Shown here: piece after piece, positions 26,462 through 34,415 of the stretch | Position numbering within the stretch: position 1 is the stretch's first letter | Layout: the number at the start of each line of letters is the position of its first letter | NCBI RefSeq assembly: GCF_015476545.1 | Contig: NZ_JADMKV010000014.1 | Span: 24,906-88,905, forward strand | Direction of reading: 5' to 3' | DNA from: Methylobacter sp. BlB1 | GTDB taxonomy: Bacteria; Pseudomonadota; Gammaproteobacteria; Methylococcales; Methylomonadaceae | DNA: 64,000 bases | Notes under the pieces: generated by a model | Databases searched by the model: none | What the model saw: the letters and a program-made list of their open reading frames with translations, nothing else | What the model was told of the DNA's origin: nothing | Position numbers and translations under genes: made by a program

Positions 26462-27871
26462 TTAGGCGGATTTTGCCAGTTTGCTGTGGCGCATCGAATA
26501 GGCGAAGTAAATGATCAGGCCAAGAACCAGCCAGATAATGAAACGCAGCCAGGTGAGGGCGGGCAGGAAAGCCATCAAGCTGCCGCAGGACAGCATGCCG
26601 AGTACCGGGAACAATGGGTGGAACGGCGCGCGGAACGGACGGGGCATGTCCGGTTTGACGATGCGCAGTATGAGCACGCCCAGGCAGACCAGCACGAATG
26701 CGGCCAGAGTGCCGATATTGACCAGTTCCGCCAGATCGCCCAGCGGCATGAAGCCGGCAGTCAGCGATATGATGATGCCGCAAAGCACAATCACGCGCAC
26801 CGGCGTTTGGGTTTTAGGGTTGATCTCGGAAAAGAAAGGCGACAGCAGGCCGTCGCGCGACATAGCGAAGATGATGCGCGTCAGGGCATAGTAAAGCACC
26901 AGCATTACCGTCGTAAGCCCTGCGATGACGCCGGTTGCGATCAGCGCCGATGCCCAGTTGATGCCGATCAGGCTCAGGGCGTGCGCCACGGGCGAGGAGA
27001 CGTTCAGGTCGGTATAAGGCACGACGCCGGTCAGCAGGCCGGATACGACAATATAAATGATGGTGCAGAAGATCAGCGAGGCGACAATGCCAAAGGGCAG
27101 GTCGCGCTGGGGATTTTTGGCTTCTTCCGCGGCGGTCGAAACGGCGTCGAAACCGACATAGGCAAAAAACACCAGCGATGCGCCGGCCAGAACGCCGGTC
27201 GTCTTGCCGTCGGGCAAGGTCTCAAACCAGCCGTAAGGCATGAAAGGGCTCCAGTTGGCCGGATTGACGTTGAACACGGCGACGGCGATGAACACGGTTA
27301 TGGTGATCAGTTTGACGAATACCATGGCATTGTTGGTTTTGGCGCTGTGCTTGACGCCTATGATCAGCAGACCCATCAGGAGCAGAATGATGGCCGAGGC
27401 CGGCAGGTTGATCAAGCCTCCCAGTTTGGGCGCTTTGGTCAGCATTTCCGGCAGTGGCAGGCCGATGGCCACCAAGGCGTTGTTGAAATAGCCGGACCAG
27501 CCGTTGGCGACGGCCGCCACCGAAATGCCGTATTCGAGCAGCAAATCCCAGCCGATAATCCAGGCGAACAGCTCGCCGAACGCCACATAACTGTAGCCAT
27601 AAGCGCTGCCGCATCCTCCGATGGCGGCGGATAGTTCTGCATAAGCCAGCGCGGCAAATGCGCAGGCCAACCCCGCTATGACGAACGATAGTATGACGGC
27701 GGGCCCGGACATCGTTGCGGCGGCTATGCCGGTCAGGACAAAAATGCCAGTGCCAATGATGGCGCCAATGCCCAGAAAGGCAAGATCCCATGCCGATAAG
27801 CAGCGGTGAAGGCCGGTGCCGGAATGGTCATCCGGCTTGAGGTGTTTGGTGCGGAAAATTTGCAGTGACAT
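26462..27871 (-). CDS. APC-superfamily amino acid permease
   Basis: A 469-residue membrane protein with about 12 hydrophobic helices. The first TM motif (LAFLGIGAIIGTGIFVLTGI, ~30-49) is the unwound substrate-binding helix conserved in the APC family. AGPAVILSFVIAGLACAFAAL, FFAYVGFDAVSTAAEEAKNP (TM6 region with the conserved acidic turn) and ALTRIIFAMSRDGLLSPFF are further signatures. It most resembles cationic amino acid transporters (CAT/YfnA type), importing amino acids with protons. It is monocistronic, ended by the strong hairpin at 26416-26449, and divergent from the alcohol dehydrogenase gene. Substrate is inferred only at family level. Confidence 0.92.
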   Translation of the reverse strand: MSLQIFRTKHLKPDDHSGTGLHRCLSAWDLAFLGIGAIIGTGIFVLTGIAAATMSGPAVILSFVIAGLACAFAALAYAELSAAIGGCGSAYGYSYVAFGELFAWIIGWDLLLEYGISVAAVANGWSGYFNNALVAIGLPLPEMLTKAPKLGGLINLPASAIILLLMGLLIIGVKHSAKTNNAMVFVKLITITVFIAVAVFNVNPANWSPFMPYGWFETLPDGKTTGVLAGASLVFFAYVGFDAVSTAAEEAKNPQRDLPFGIVASLIFCTIIYIVVSGLLTGVVPYTDLNVSSPVAHALSLIGINWASALIATGVIAGLTTVMLVLYYALTRIIFAMSRDGLLSPFFSEINPKTQTPVRVIVLCGIIISLTAGFMPLGDLAELVNIGTLAAFVLVCLGVLILRIVKPDMPRPFRAPFHPLFPVLGMLSCGSLMAFLPALTWLRFIIWLVLGLIIYFAYSMRHSKLAKSA

Positions 27872-28187
27872 ATGATCTCTGAGCGTTTATTAAAGTTGTT
27901 TATTAAGGAATTGGACATTGGCAGAAGCGTCATCATCTGCTGAGTGAGCTTAATTATAGTGTAGGAAGACAGTATAACGATAAATCTAATGCCATTTTTT
28001 GCTTACTTTCAGCGATTAAAAGCAGGTTTTCAGTGATTAAGGGCAAGATGACGGCAAGGCATTGCTCAGCCGGCGTGGTTTCAATCTTGTGTACGCCATC
28101 GTACCGACAGAAACGCTGAATGGAACTAAGGTTACAGTCATTTCCGAGGCGAATCGCCTCGTAATCCGTTTCTTCAGGAGCACAGCT
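27872..28187. other. Divergent promoter region with a perfect 15-bp palindrome
   Basis: This 316-bp region separates the permease and alcohol dehydrogenase genes. GAGGCG AAT CGCCTC (28146-28160) is a perfect inverted repeat 28 bp upstream of the dehydrogenase start. It could be an operator or a leader hairpin. The dehydrogenase reading frame is open upstream to 28062, but that part lacks family sequence and contains this palindrome, so the start is placed at 28188. Confidence 0.5.
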
Positions 28188-29360
28188 ATGAGAGCACTTT
28201 GTTGGCATGGTAAATCCGATGTACGTGTTGATACTGTTCCCGATCCCATTATTGTCGATCCTACGGATGCTATCGTAAAAATAACGTCTACCGCGATTTG
28301 TGGCTCCGATCTCCATCTTTACGACGGCTATATGCCGACCATGGAGTCAGGCGACATTTTGGGTCATGAGTCTATGGGGGAGGTTGTTGAGATCGGCGCT
28401 GAGGTGAGTACTTTGAATATAGGCGACCGCGTCGTTATTCCTTTCACGATTTCGTGCGGGCACTGCTTCTTCTGCGAAAAAACGCTTTACGCATGTTGCG
28501 ATACCACTAACCCGAATGCCGAAATGGCGCGCAAGGTGATGGGGCATTCGCCGGCCGGCATTTTCGGTTATTCCCATTTGTTAGGTGGTTTTTCGGGCGG
28601 CCAGGCGGAATATCTGCGCGTGCCCTATGCCGATGTTGGGCCGATCAAGATTAAATCCGGGCTGCCCGATGAAAGAGTGCTCTTTCTGTCCGATATTTTT
28701 CCTACCGGCTATATGGCTGCCGAAAATGCCCATATTGAGGCAGGGGATACGGTAGCAGTATGGGGCTGTGGACCGGTAGGACAGTTCGTTATTCAGAGTT
28801 GCTGGATGATGGGCGCCGGCCGCGTCATTGCTATCGACCGTGTGCCGGAACGCCTGAGCATGGCGCAAGAGTACGGCAAAGCCGAAATCGTCGATTTTGA
28901 GGAAGAGGATGTCTACGATCGATTGATGGCGATGACGAATGGCCGCGGCCCTGATCGCTGCATTGATGCCGTCGGCTGCGAGGCGCACGGTACCGGCAGT
29001 TTCGATGCGGTACTCGATAAGGCGAAAGCGGCGCTTTATTTGGCCACTGACCGCCCGCATGCCTTGCGTGAAGCGATTATGTGCTGTCGTAAGGGAGGAA
29101 CTGTCTCAATTCCTGGCGTGTATGTCGGTCTTCTCGATCATATGCCGATGGGGGCGGCGATGAACAAAGGCTTGACTTTGAAAATGGGGCAGACGCATGT
29201 GCAACGCTATCTTGAGCCGTTGCTCGAGATGATTGAAGACGGTCAGATCGATCCGTCTTTTGTTATCACGCATCGTCTGGGATTGGAGGATGGCCCTCAG
29301 GCTTACCAGACTTTCCGCGACAAGGAAGATGGCTGCATTAAAGTGGTATTGAAGCCGTAA
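28188..29360 (+). CDS. Zinc-dependent alcohol dehydrogenase (glutathione-independent formaldehyde dehydrogenase-like)
   Basis: This 390-residue MDR-family enzyme is taken from ATG 28188, with CAGGAG upstream. Motifs: catalytic-zinc Cys in [26 protein letters not shown], and a structural-zinc cluster [18 protein letters not shown]. The Rossmann motif is [20 protein letters not shown], and [17 protein letters not shown] follows it. The GSDLHLYDG and [12 protein letters not shown] signatures are typical of the glutathione-independent formaldehyde or threonine-type dehydrogenases. It would oxidise an alcohol or aldehyde with NAD. A DUF421 gene starts 12 bp after the stop, so they form a two-gene operon. 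Substrate unproven. Confidence 0.9.
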   Translation: MRALCWHGKSDVRVDTVPDPIIVDPTDAIVKITSTAICGSDLHLYDGYMPTMESGDILGHESMGEVVEIGAEVSTLNIGDRVVIPFTISCGHCFFCEKTLYACCDTTNPNAEMARKVMGHSPAGIFGYSHLLGGFSGGQAEYLRVPYADVGPIKIKSGLPDERVLFLSDIFPTGYMAAENAHIEAGDTVAVWGCGPVGQFVIQSCWMMGAGRVIAIDRVPERLSMAQEYGKAEIVDFEEEDVYDRLMAMTNGRGPDRCIDAVGCEAHGTGSFDAVLDKAKAALYLATDRPHALREAIMCCRKGGTVSIPGVYVGLLDHMPMGAAMNKGLTLKMGQTHVQRYLEPLLEMIEDGQIDPSFVITHRLGLEDGPQAYQTFRDKEDGCIKVVLKP

Positions 29361-29372
29361 GCCGGCAAGACA

Positions 29373-29909
29373 ATGGATATTTTATTTCAGATTGATTGGC
29401 GGTCGGTTTTTGTTCCATCCGTTGGTATTCTGGAGATTATTGTACGCGGCACGATCATCTATCTGATGCTGTTCGTTTTATTGCGGGTGCTAAGGCGTGA
29501 GGCTGGATCTTTGGGAATAACCGATGTTTTGGTGATTGTGCTTATTGCTGACGCGGCCCAGAATGGCATGGCCGGCGATTATAAATCCATTACCGAAGGG
29601 CTCGTTTTAGTCGCGACAATTGCTTTTTGGGATTACTTGCTTGATTGGCTAGGTCACAGTATCCCTTCTTTTCAACGACTTATTCATCCCGCTCCCTTGT
29701 TGTTGATAAAAGATGGCCGGATGCTGCGCAGAAATATGCGTCAGGAAATGATTACTCAGGACGAGCTGATTAGCCTGATACGACAACAGGGGGTGGAGCG
29801 GGCGAGTGAGGTCAAGGCGTGTTATCTGGAGAGCGACGGCGGCATCAGTGTGATAAAAAAAGATGCTGACGACAGTAGTTCTCAAGGGCCAACGAAAAAG
29901 CAGCCGTGA
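29373..29909 (+). CDS. DUF421 (YetF-like) membrane protein
   Basis: A 178-residue protein with two or three N-terminal TM helices (for example IIVRGTIIYLMLFVLLRVLR, ~24-43). A cytoplasmic YetF-type alpha/beta domain follows (~95-170), with LLLIKDGRMLRRNMRQEMIT, QDELISLIRQQGV and the VKACYLESDGGISVIKK ending. The TM motif LGITDVLVIVLIADAAQN is characteristic of the family. YetF-like proteins are linked to spore germination or envelope stability in Bacillus, but the role in proteobacteria is unknown. It starts 12 bp after the alcohol dehydrogenase stop and is probably co-transcribed. The C-terminal tail is charged and disordered. Confidence 0.87.
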   Translation: MDILFQIDWRSVFVPSVGILEIIVRGTIIYLMLFVLLRVLRREAGSLGITDVLVIVLIADAAQNGMAGDYKSITEGLVLVATIAFWDYLLDWLGHSIPSFQRLIHPAPLLLIKDGRMLRRNMRQEMITQDELISLIRQQGVERASEVKACYLESDGGISVIKKDADDSSSQGPTKKQP

Positions 29910-30065
29910 ATTTCATAAGCCTCATCATTATGCCTGTCCGCTTAAATTCTTAAGCAGAGCGACTGCAGGGAGAATTGACTTTTTCTGCCCGCGCAGTCCC
30001 TCATAAATTGATGGCAATTTAAAAAAGTGGCAAGTCAAATGGAAAATAAATTGCCTGAATGCGCT

Positions 30066-30383
30066 TTAATGGCGTCTGCCGTTTCTGCCGCCAGTCGGCT
30101 CTTCAAATTTGACTTTTAAAGGTTTTCCGCAGTACAGGTTGCCGTCTAGCCCGGCGATAGCCGCTCGGGCTTCATGGCCTTCCATTCCGATAAAGCCGAA
30201 GCCTCGGCATTTACCGCTAAATATATCCGAAGCCAGTTGGATGGAGCGGACTTTTCCATATTGGGAAAATAAAGCTTGTACAGATTCTTCAGTGGCGTCG
30301 CTAGGTAAATTTCCTACAAAAATTCGTTTCAACAGATATGTCCTAAGTTCGGAGGATTGGCCAATTTGGCCTATATTAGTCAC
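30066..30383 (-). CDS. Small RRM-domain RNA-binding protein
   Basis: The 105-residue protein contains a single RNA-recognition motif. RNP2 is RIFVGNLPSDATEESVQALF (~19-38) and RNP1 is CRGFGFIGME (~60-69), with the AIAGLDGNLYCGKPLKVKF strand closing the fold. It binds single-stranded RNA in the cytoplasm; such proteins in cyanobacteria and some proteobacteria are cold-induced. The cold-shock gene lies just upstream on the same strand with a 51-bp gap (30384-30434), so the two may respond to cold together. The first ~17 residues (MTNIGQIGQSSELRTYL) are not part of the domain and a later start is possible. Confidence 0.85.
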   Translation of the reverse strand: MTNIGQIGQSSELRTYLLKRIFVGNLPSDATEESVQALFSQYGKVRSIQLASDIFSGKCRGFGFIGMEGHEARAAIAGLDGNLYCGKPLKVKFEEPTGGRNGRRH

Positions 30384-30434
30384 AACCCCCTCAGTTTATG
30401 CCGATGGGGTCGTGGATCAGAAAGTACCGTAAGA

Positions 30435-30638
30435 TTAAGCTATGGATACTTGGGATGCTTGCGGGCCTTTAGGGCCTTTTTCTACTTCATACTTGACTGG
30501 TTGACCTTCAGTCAGTGTGCGATAGCCATCGCCAGAGATTGCAGAAAAATGCACAAACACATCTGCACCGCCATCGCTAGGTGAAATAAAACCAAATCCT
30601 TTGGATTCGTTAAACCACTTAACAGTACCTAATGCCAT
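30435..30638 (-). CDS. Cold-shock protein (CspA family)
   Basis: The 67-residue protein starts [20 protein letters not shown], with both nucleic-acid-binding RNP motifs of the cold-shock OB fold (KGFGFI and VFVHFSAI). A further aromatic-rich strand follows ([20 protein letters not shown]). It binds single-stranded RNA/DNA and prevents secondary structure. The frame continues upstream to 30812, but that leader has no family similarity. The start at 30638 has the ribosome-binding site TGAGGTAATTTATATG. The ~150-bp upstream leader is AT-rich, as in cspA mRNAs with long 5' UTRs. Confidence 0.94.
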   Translation of the reverse strand: MALGTVKWFNESKGFGFISPSDGGADVFVHFSAISGDGYRTLTEGQPVKYEVEKGPKGPQASQVSIA

Positions 30639-30796
30639 ATAAATTACCTCAATAAATAAAAGATGTTCGATTGCAGATATATCGGGCAATTTAAAGGAAA
30701 AAACGAATAGGATTTCTGTAAAATGCTGAATAACATGCAAAATTGGATTAGTGGCCATATAAGACCTACTAGCTTCCCCATTATAGAGACTAATGT

Positions 30797-30833
30797 GAGG
30801 TATAGCTATCAATATTATTGATAGCTATACCTC
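30797..30833. repeat. 37-bp palindrome with 18-bp perfect arms
   Basis: Left arm GAGGTATAGCTATCAATA (30797-30814) and right arm TATTGATAGCTATACCTC (30816-30833) are exact complements around one T. It lies between the mltD stop (30846) and the cold-shock leader. No T-run follows on either strand. Confidence 0.65.
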
Positions 30834-30845
30834 GTCTATCCGCAT

Positions 30846-32498
30846 TTAGGTTGTGGGTTGGCTGTTATCAATCAGGATTTTTATTTTTTGCCCGGGACGC
30901 AGAGCCTTGCCTATTGTGTCTGAATTCCATTTGCGGAGGTCTGTAAGCGAGACATTGAATTTCCGGGTAATTTTCATCAATGAGTCGCCCGGCTTGACGG
31001 TGTAATGGATCAGGCGGAATGGGTTTGGTTCTGCAGAAGATGAGGTAACAAGCTGTTGCTCTCCGCCTTTAATGATGAGTTTTTGGCCGGGTGTCAATGA
31101 ACTTGCCAGCGTGAGTTTGTTCCAGCTTGCGATATCTTTGCCGCTAACCGAAAAATTTTGGCCGATCTTCCAGAATGTATCGCCTTTTCTTACAGTATAG
31201 GTTCGGCTATTCTGGAGGTGACTTTTAGATGCTTTGGCGATAATCGGGAAATTGGCTGAATTTCTCGATGAAGGGATTTTTAAAATCATGCCGGAGTGAA
31301 TAGTATTGCCGGCCAGATGATTGGCCTGGCGGATGGCTTTGGTCGTTGTATGATTTCGGGTGGCAATCGAGGTAAGCGTTTCGCCTGATCGAACCTTGTG
31401 GCGATTGTAAGCAACTTGCGTGACCTGCTCGTCATGGGGAACATGAGGTACTCGTTCTTCATAATACCGATGCTGGGCGACCCGGTCTTCATCGGGCAGC
31501 ATTGCCAGGTTTCTTTTGAATGACTGGGCCTGGTCAACGGGAACCAATAAGCGATGAGGGCCTTCAGGCGCAGTGGTCCAGCGGTTAAAGCCGGGGTTTA
31601 GTTTTAAAAACTCTTTAAGCGGGGTGTTGGCCAACTGAGCGGCTTTATCCAAATCCAGTTGAGATTTGATGTCGACGACCTCAAAGTAAGGCTTATTTGG
31701 AATATATTGCAAAGGAACATGGTATTCGTCGGCATGGGCAAATAATTTGGCCACAGCCAGCAGCCGAGGCACATAATTCATGGTTTCTTCCGGAAGGTTC
31801 AAAGACCAGTAATCCGTCGGTAGGGATAGGTCTTCATTCCTTTCGATGGCTTTTCTTATATTGCCTTTTCCATAATTATAGGAAGCCAATGCGAGCAGCC
31901 AATCTCCATCAAACGTTTCGTTCAGCTGTTTAAGAAAAGTAGTGGCGGCTTTGGTTGATGCATAGACGTCGCGCCGGCCGTCATACCACGAATCCTGCTT
32001 GAGACCGAAGAGGCGGCCCGTAGCCGGTATGAACTGCCAGAGGCCTGAAGCATCGCTTTTTGAATAGGCTTCCGGTAGGAACGCACTTTCAACTATTGGC
32101 AGTAATGCCAATTCTCCAGGAAGATCTTTGGCTTCAATTTCATTGAGGATAAGATGCATGTAGGGTTCTGCCCGTTCCTGAACCCTGGCAATATAGTCGG
32201 GGTGCTGCAGATACCAGTTTAACTCGCGGTCTATGCGTTCATTCTCGATTTCGGGCAATGCGTATAAAGACAGTAACCGCTCCCAGACGCTGCCGCGGGA
32301 GTTTAATGATCCTTTAAACCTTTTTTTAGATAATGGAGTATGGTGATGGTATACGTAATTGCTGTCTTCCTGGCCTACAAGCGGCGGTTTTTGACTCACG
32401 CTCAGGGGATCTTTAGCATTTTCCGAGCAACCTGATGCTATTAAAAGGATCAAAAAAGATAAAAAATTAACTGACCTGTTAAAATTGGTATGCATCAT
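30846..32498 (-). CDS. mltD: Membrane-bound lytic murein transglycosylase D with LysM repeats
   Basis: A 550-residue lipoprotein (lipobox IASGC, Cys about 23). The SLT lysozyme-like domain (~125-245) has the catalytic Glu in LPIVESAFLPEAYSKSDASG, then LWQFIPATGRLFGL and LASYNYGKGNIRKAIERN. Three LysM domains follow (~365-410 HKVRSGETLTSIATRN, ~433-478 YTVRKGDTFWKIGQNF, ~498-545 YTVKPGDSLMKITRKF). It cleaves glycan strands of peptidoglycan with formation of 1,6-anhydro ends. The order mltD (reversed) / methyltransferase / rnhA is conserved in gammaproteobacteria, where gloB and dnaQ complete the set. Confidence 0.95.
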   Translation of the reverse strand: MMHTNFNRSVNFLSFLILLIASGCSENAKDPLSVSQKPPLVGQEDSNYVYHHHTPLSKKRFKGSLNSRGSVWERLLSLYALPEIENERIDRELNWYLQHPDYIARVQERAEPYMHLILNEIEAKDLPGELALLPIVESAFLPEAYSKSDASGLWQFIPATGRLFGLKQDSWYDGRRDVYASTKAATTFLKQLNETFDGDWLLALASYNYGKGNIRKAIERNEDLSLPTDYWSLNLPEETMNYVPRLLAVAKLFAHADEYHVPLQYIPNKPYFEVVDIKSQLDLDKAAQLANTPLKEFLKLNPGFNRWTTAPEGPHRLLVPVDQAQSFKRNLAMLPDEDRVAQHRYYEERVPHVPHDEQVTQVAYNRHKVRSGETLTSIATRNHTTTKAIRQANHLAGNTIHSGMILKIPSSRNSANFPIIAKASKSHLQNSRTYTVRKGDTFWKIGQNFSVSGKDIASWNKLTLASSLTPGQKLIIKGGEQQLVTSSSAEPNPFRLIHYTVKPGDSLMKITRKFNVSLTDLRKWNSDTIGKALRPGQKIKILIDNSQPTT

Positions 32499-32596
32499 CT
32501 AACCCTAAGGTGAAGTCTAATGGTTTAATATTTTATTATTGTACAGCTTGTCTTCCTTGAAAACCATTTAAAGCCATGAATTGTTGAGCTAGATCA

Positions 32597-33313
32597 ATGA
32601 AACGCGATTTTTTGTTTGCCTGCTACGAGACTCCCAGGGGCAAGCTGCTGAAGCAGCTTGAAGAATGCTATTTGCGGCGGGCTATTACCGTCAGTTGTAA
32701 GCAGACTATTTTGCAGATCGGTGGATTAGGCTGGGAAAATCAATTCATTGATTGCTCTTTATACAAAAACTATACGGTGCTCGATGCCAAAAATCTGGGC
32801 AGTAATGAAGCAAGAAAGATTCAGGCAAAGTCATATAATCTACCGCTGCAAAGCAATAGCATTGATATGATAATACTGCCGCATTTATTGGAATTCGACG
32901 CCAATCGGTTTCAGACCATGAGAGAGGTGGAACGCGTTCTGAAGCCGGAAGGCTTGTTGGTCGTGCTGAGTTTTAATCCTTGGAGCTTATGGGTCAGGTA
33001 TCAGTATTTATGGGATAAAAAAATGGCTGACTCCTGGCGTGGACATTTTATTTCCAGGGCAAGAATATTAGACTGGCTGAAGTTGCTGAACTTTGAAGTA
33101 ACGCTCTCATCGGATTTTAATCTGAATTCGGTGAAATCGACGAATGGCAGATTGAATGCCAACAGACATGCATTTTCTGCGGCGGCGTATGCGGTGAAGG
33201 CGATAAAACGCCGTTATCATTTAATTCCTTTAGCACCTGTGGAAAGGACAAACCCCCAGTTGGTCTTTGCCAATTCAATGGGTTCACCAACAGAATCAAG
33301 CCAACATGACTGA
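32597..33313 (+). CDS. YafS-like class I SAM-dependent methyltransferase
   Basis: A 238-residue methyltransferase. The SAM-binding motif I is divergent ([16 protein letters not shown], ~40-55). Motif III is [20 protein letters not shown] and a later strand is [18 protein letters not shown], typical of the YafS group. The context, between divergent mltD and overlapping rnhA, matches the gammaproteobacterial gloB-yafS-rnhA-dnaQ locus. The substrate is unknown. Its last codons overlap the rnhA start by 8 bp, so translation is coupled. The glycine-rich loop ILQIGGLG replaces the usual VLDLGCGTG; this deviation is common in this group. Confidence 0.85.
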   Translation: MKRDFLFACYETPRGKLLKQLEECYLRRAITVSCKQTILQIGGLGWENQFIDCSLYKNYTVLDAKNLGSNEARKIQAKSYNLPLQSNSIDMIILPHLLEFDANRFQTMREVERVLKPEGLLVVLSFNPWSLWVRYQYLWDKKMADSWRGHFISRARILDWLKLLNFEVTLSSDFNLNSVKSTNGRLNANRHAFSAAAYAVKAIKRRYHLIPLAPVERTNPQLVFANSMGSPTESSQHD

Positions 33314-33773
33314 TCGCGTTATTATTTATACCGACGGCGCCTGCCGCGGCAATCCAGGACCTGGCGGATGGGGCGCCATTCTCAAATACAAAGGTAAGGC
33401 CAAGGAACTGTACGGCGGGGAACTGGAAACGACAAATAATCGTATGGAGCTGACGGCTGCCATACAGGCTCTGGAAGCGCTGACAAGGCCCTGTACTATC
33501 GAGCTTCATATCGATTCAAAATACGTACTGCTCGGGATCACCGAATGGATGGTCAACTGGAAAAAGCGGGGCTGGAAAACCGCAGCTAAAACACCGGTTA
33601 AAAATGAGGATTTATGGCGCAGGCTGGATGCCGCTATTGAGAAGCACGATATAGAATGGCGATGGGTAAAAGGGCATGCAGGAGATGAGGGCAATGAGCG
33701 GGCGGATGCTTTGGCAAATCTCGGCATTGATTCCTTGATGGCAAGACAGGGTAGTCATGCAATTGCCCGCTGA
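33306..33773 (+). CDS. rnhA: Ribonuclease HI
   Basis: The 155-residue protein starts [20 protein letters not shown] and shows all four catalytic carboxylates: Asp in YTDGAC, Glu in [10 protein letters not shown], Asp in [10 protein letters not shown] and Asp in [13 protein letters not shown] [11 protein letters not shown]. The basic handle [15 protein letters not shown] is also present. It degrades the RNA of RNA-DNA hybrids. The frame is open 39 bp upstream, but the family start is at 33306, overlapping the preceding methyltransferase stop by 8 bp. No dnaQ follows here; an HNH gene is convergent instead, a local departure from the usual order. Confidence 0.96.
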   Translation: MTDRVIIYTDGACRGNPGPGGWGAILKYKGKAKELYGGELETTNNRMELTAAIQALEALTRPCTIELHIDSKYVLLGITEWMVNWKKRGWKTAAKTPVKNEDLWRRLDAAIEKHDIEWRWVKGHAGDEGNERADALANLGIDSLMARQGSHAIAR

Positions 33774-33787
33774 CAAGCCTTCCTGAG

Positions 33788-34168
33788 TTATTTTTTGCTG
33801 TCCAGTAAGGCTTTGAGGTTTGCAAAAGGATTATGGGTAGGGATTGACTCGGACGTTTTATGAGATTGACCGCTGTCAAAGCGAGCTTCTTCATACCGCG
33901 AATGCTCATTATCGTGGCAGTAAAGGCATAATAATTCCCAATTGCTGCCGTCGGGAGGGTTATTGTCGTGGTTGTGGTCCCTATGATGAACGGTCAGTTC
34001 GCTTAAGTTCTTGTGTGTGAATTCTCGGGCACAGCGTCCGCATATCCAGGGGTACATTTTGAGCGCTTGTCCCCGATAGGATTGTTCCCGCAATTCCTGA
34101 TTACGTCGGGCTTCAATAACAATTTGATTTAATTTATCCTTATCAATATTGGTCTTTTTAGTAGGCAT
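33788..34168 (-). CDS. YajD-family HNH nuclease
   Basis: The 126-residue protein contains a CxxC...HH...CxxC HNH domain. The first zinc pair is in YPWICGRCAREF. The catalytic HNH stretch is ELTVHHRDHNHDNNPP, and LLCLYCHDNEHSRYEEARF holds the second zinc pair. The C-terminal NPFANLKALLDSKK tail is typical of the YajD family. A conserved family of unknown cellular role, perhaps nicking DNA. It is convergent with rnhA with only 14 bp between stops. No signal peptide. The basic N-terminus (MPTKKTNIDKDKLNQ) is also usual. Confidence 0.9.
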   Translation of the reverse strand: MPTKKTNIDKDKLNQIVIEARRNQELREQSYRGQALKMYPWICGRCAREFTHKNLSELTVHHRDHNHDNNPPDGSNWELLCLYCHDNEHSRYEEARFDSGQSHKTSESIPTHNPFANLKALLDSKK

Positions 34169-34415
34169 AGGGTTTCTTGTCAGGTAGGCTATGATCTTTT
34201 TTACAATTAGAGAAAGGCATCGTCAAATAAGTGCCTTATATATACCTTAAATATGATCTGCTGTAATATTTTTTATCCTTTTGTATCTCCATGTGCTTTA
34301 GTTTGCTTGGATGCACGTTAAAAAATAAAGCATGACAAAGCCCCCTGGAAAGTCCTATTATTTTCCCCTTTTTTTGGCTTGAGTCGCAGTTCAGCTAGCG
34401 ATACAAGGTTAAAGC

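Noticed and set aside
26399..27634. 411-codon open frame on the plus strand opposite the amino-acid permease gene
   Set aside because: Low-complexity Gln/His/Gly/Asp composition with no fold signal; it is the antisense shadow of the permease gene, which has clear TM motifs.
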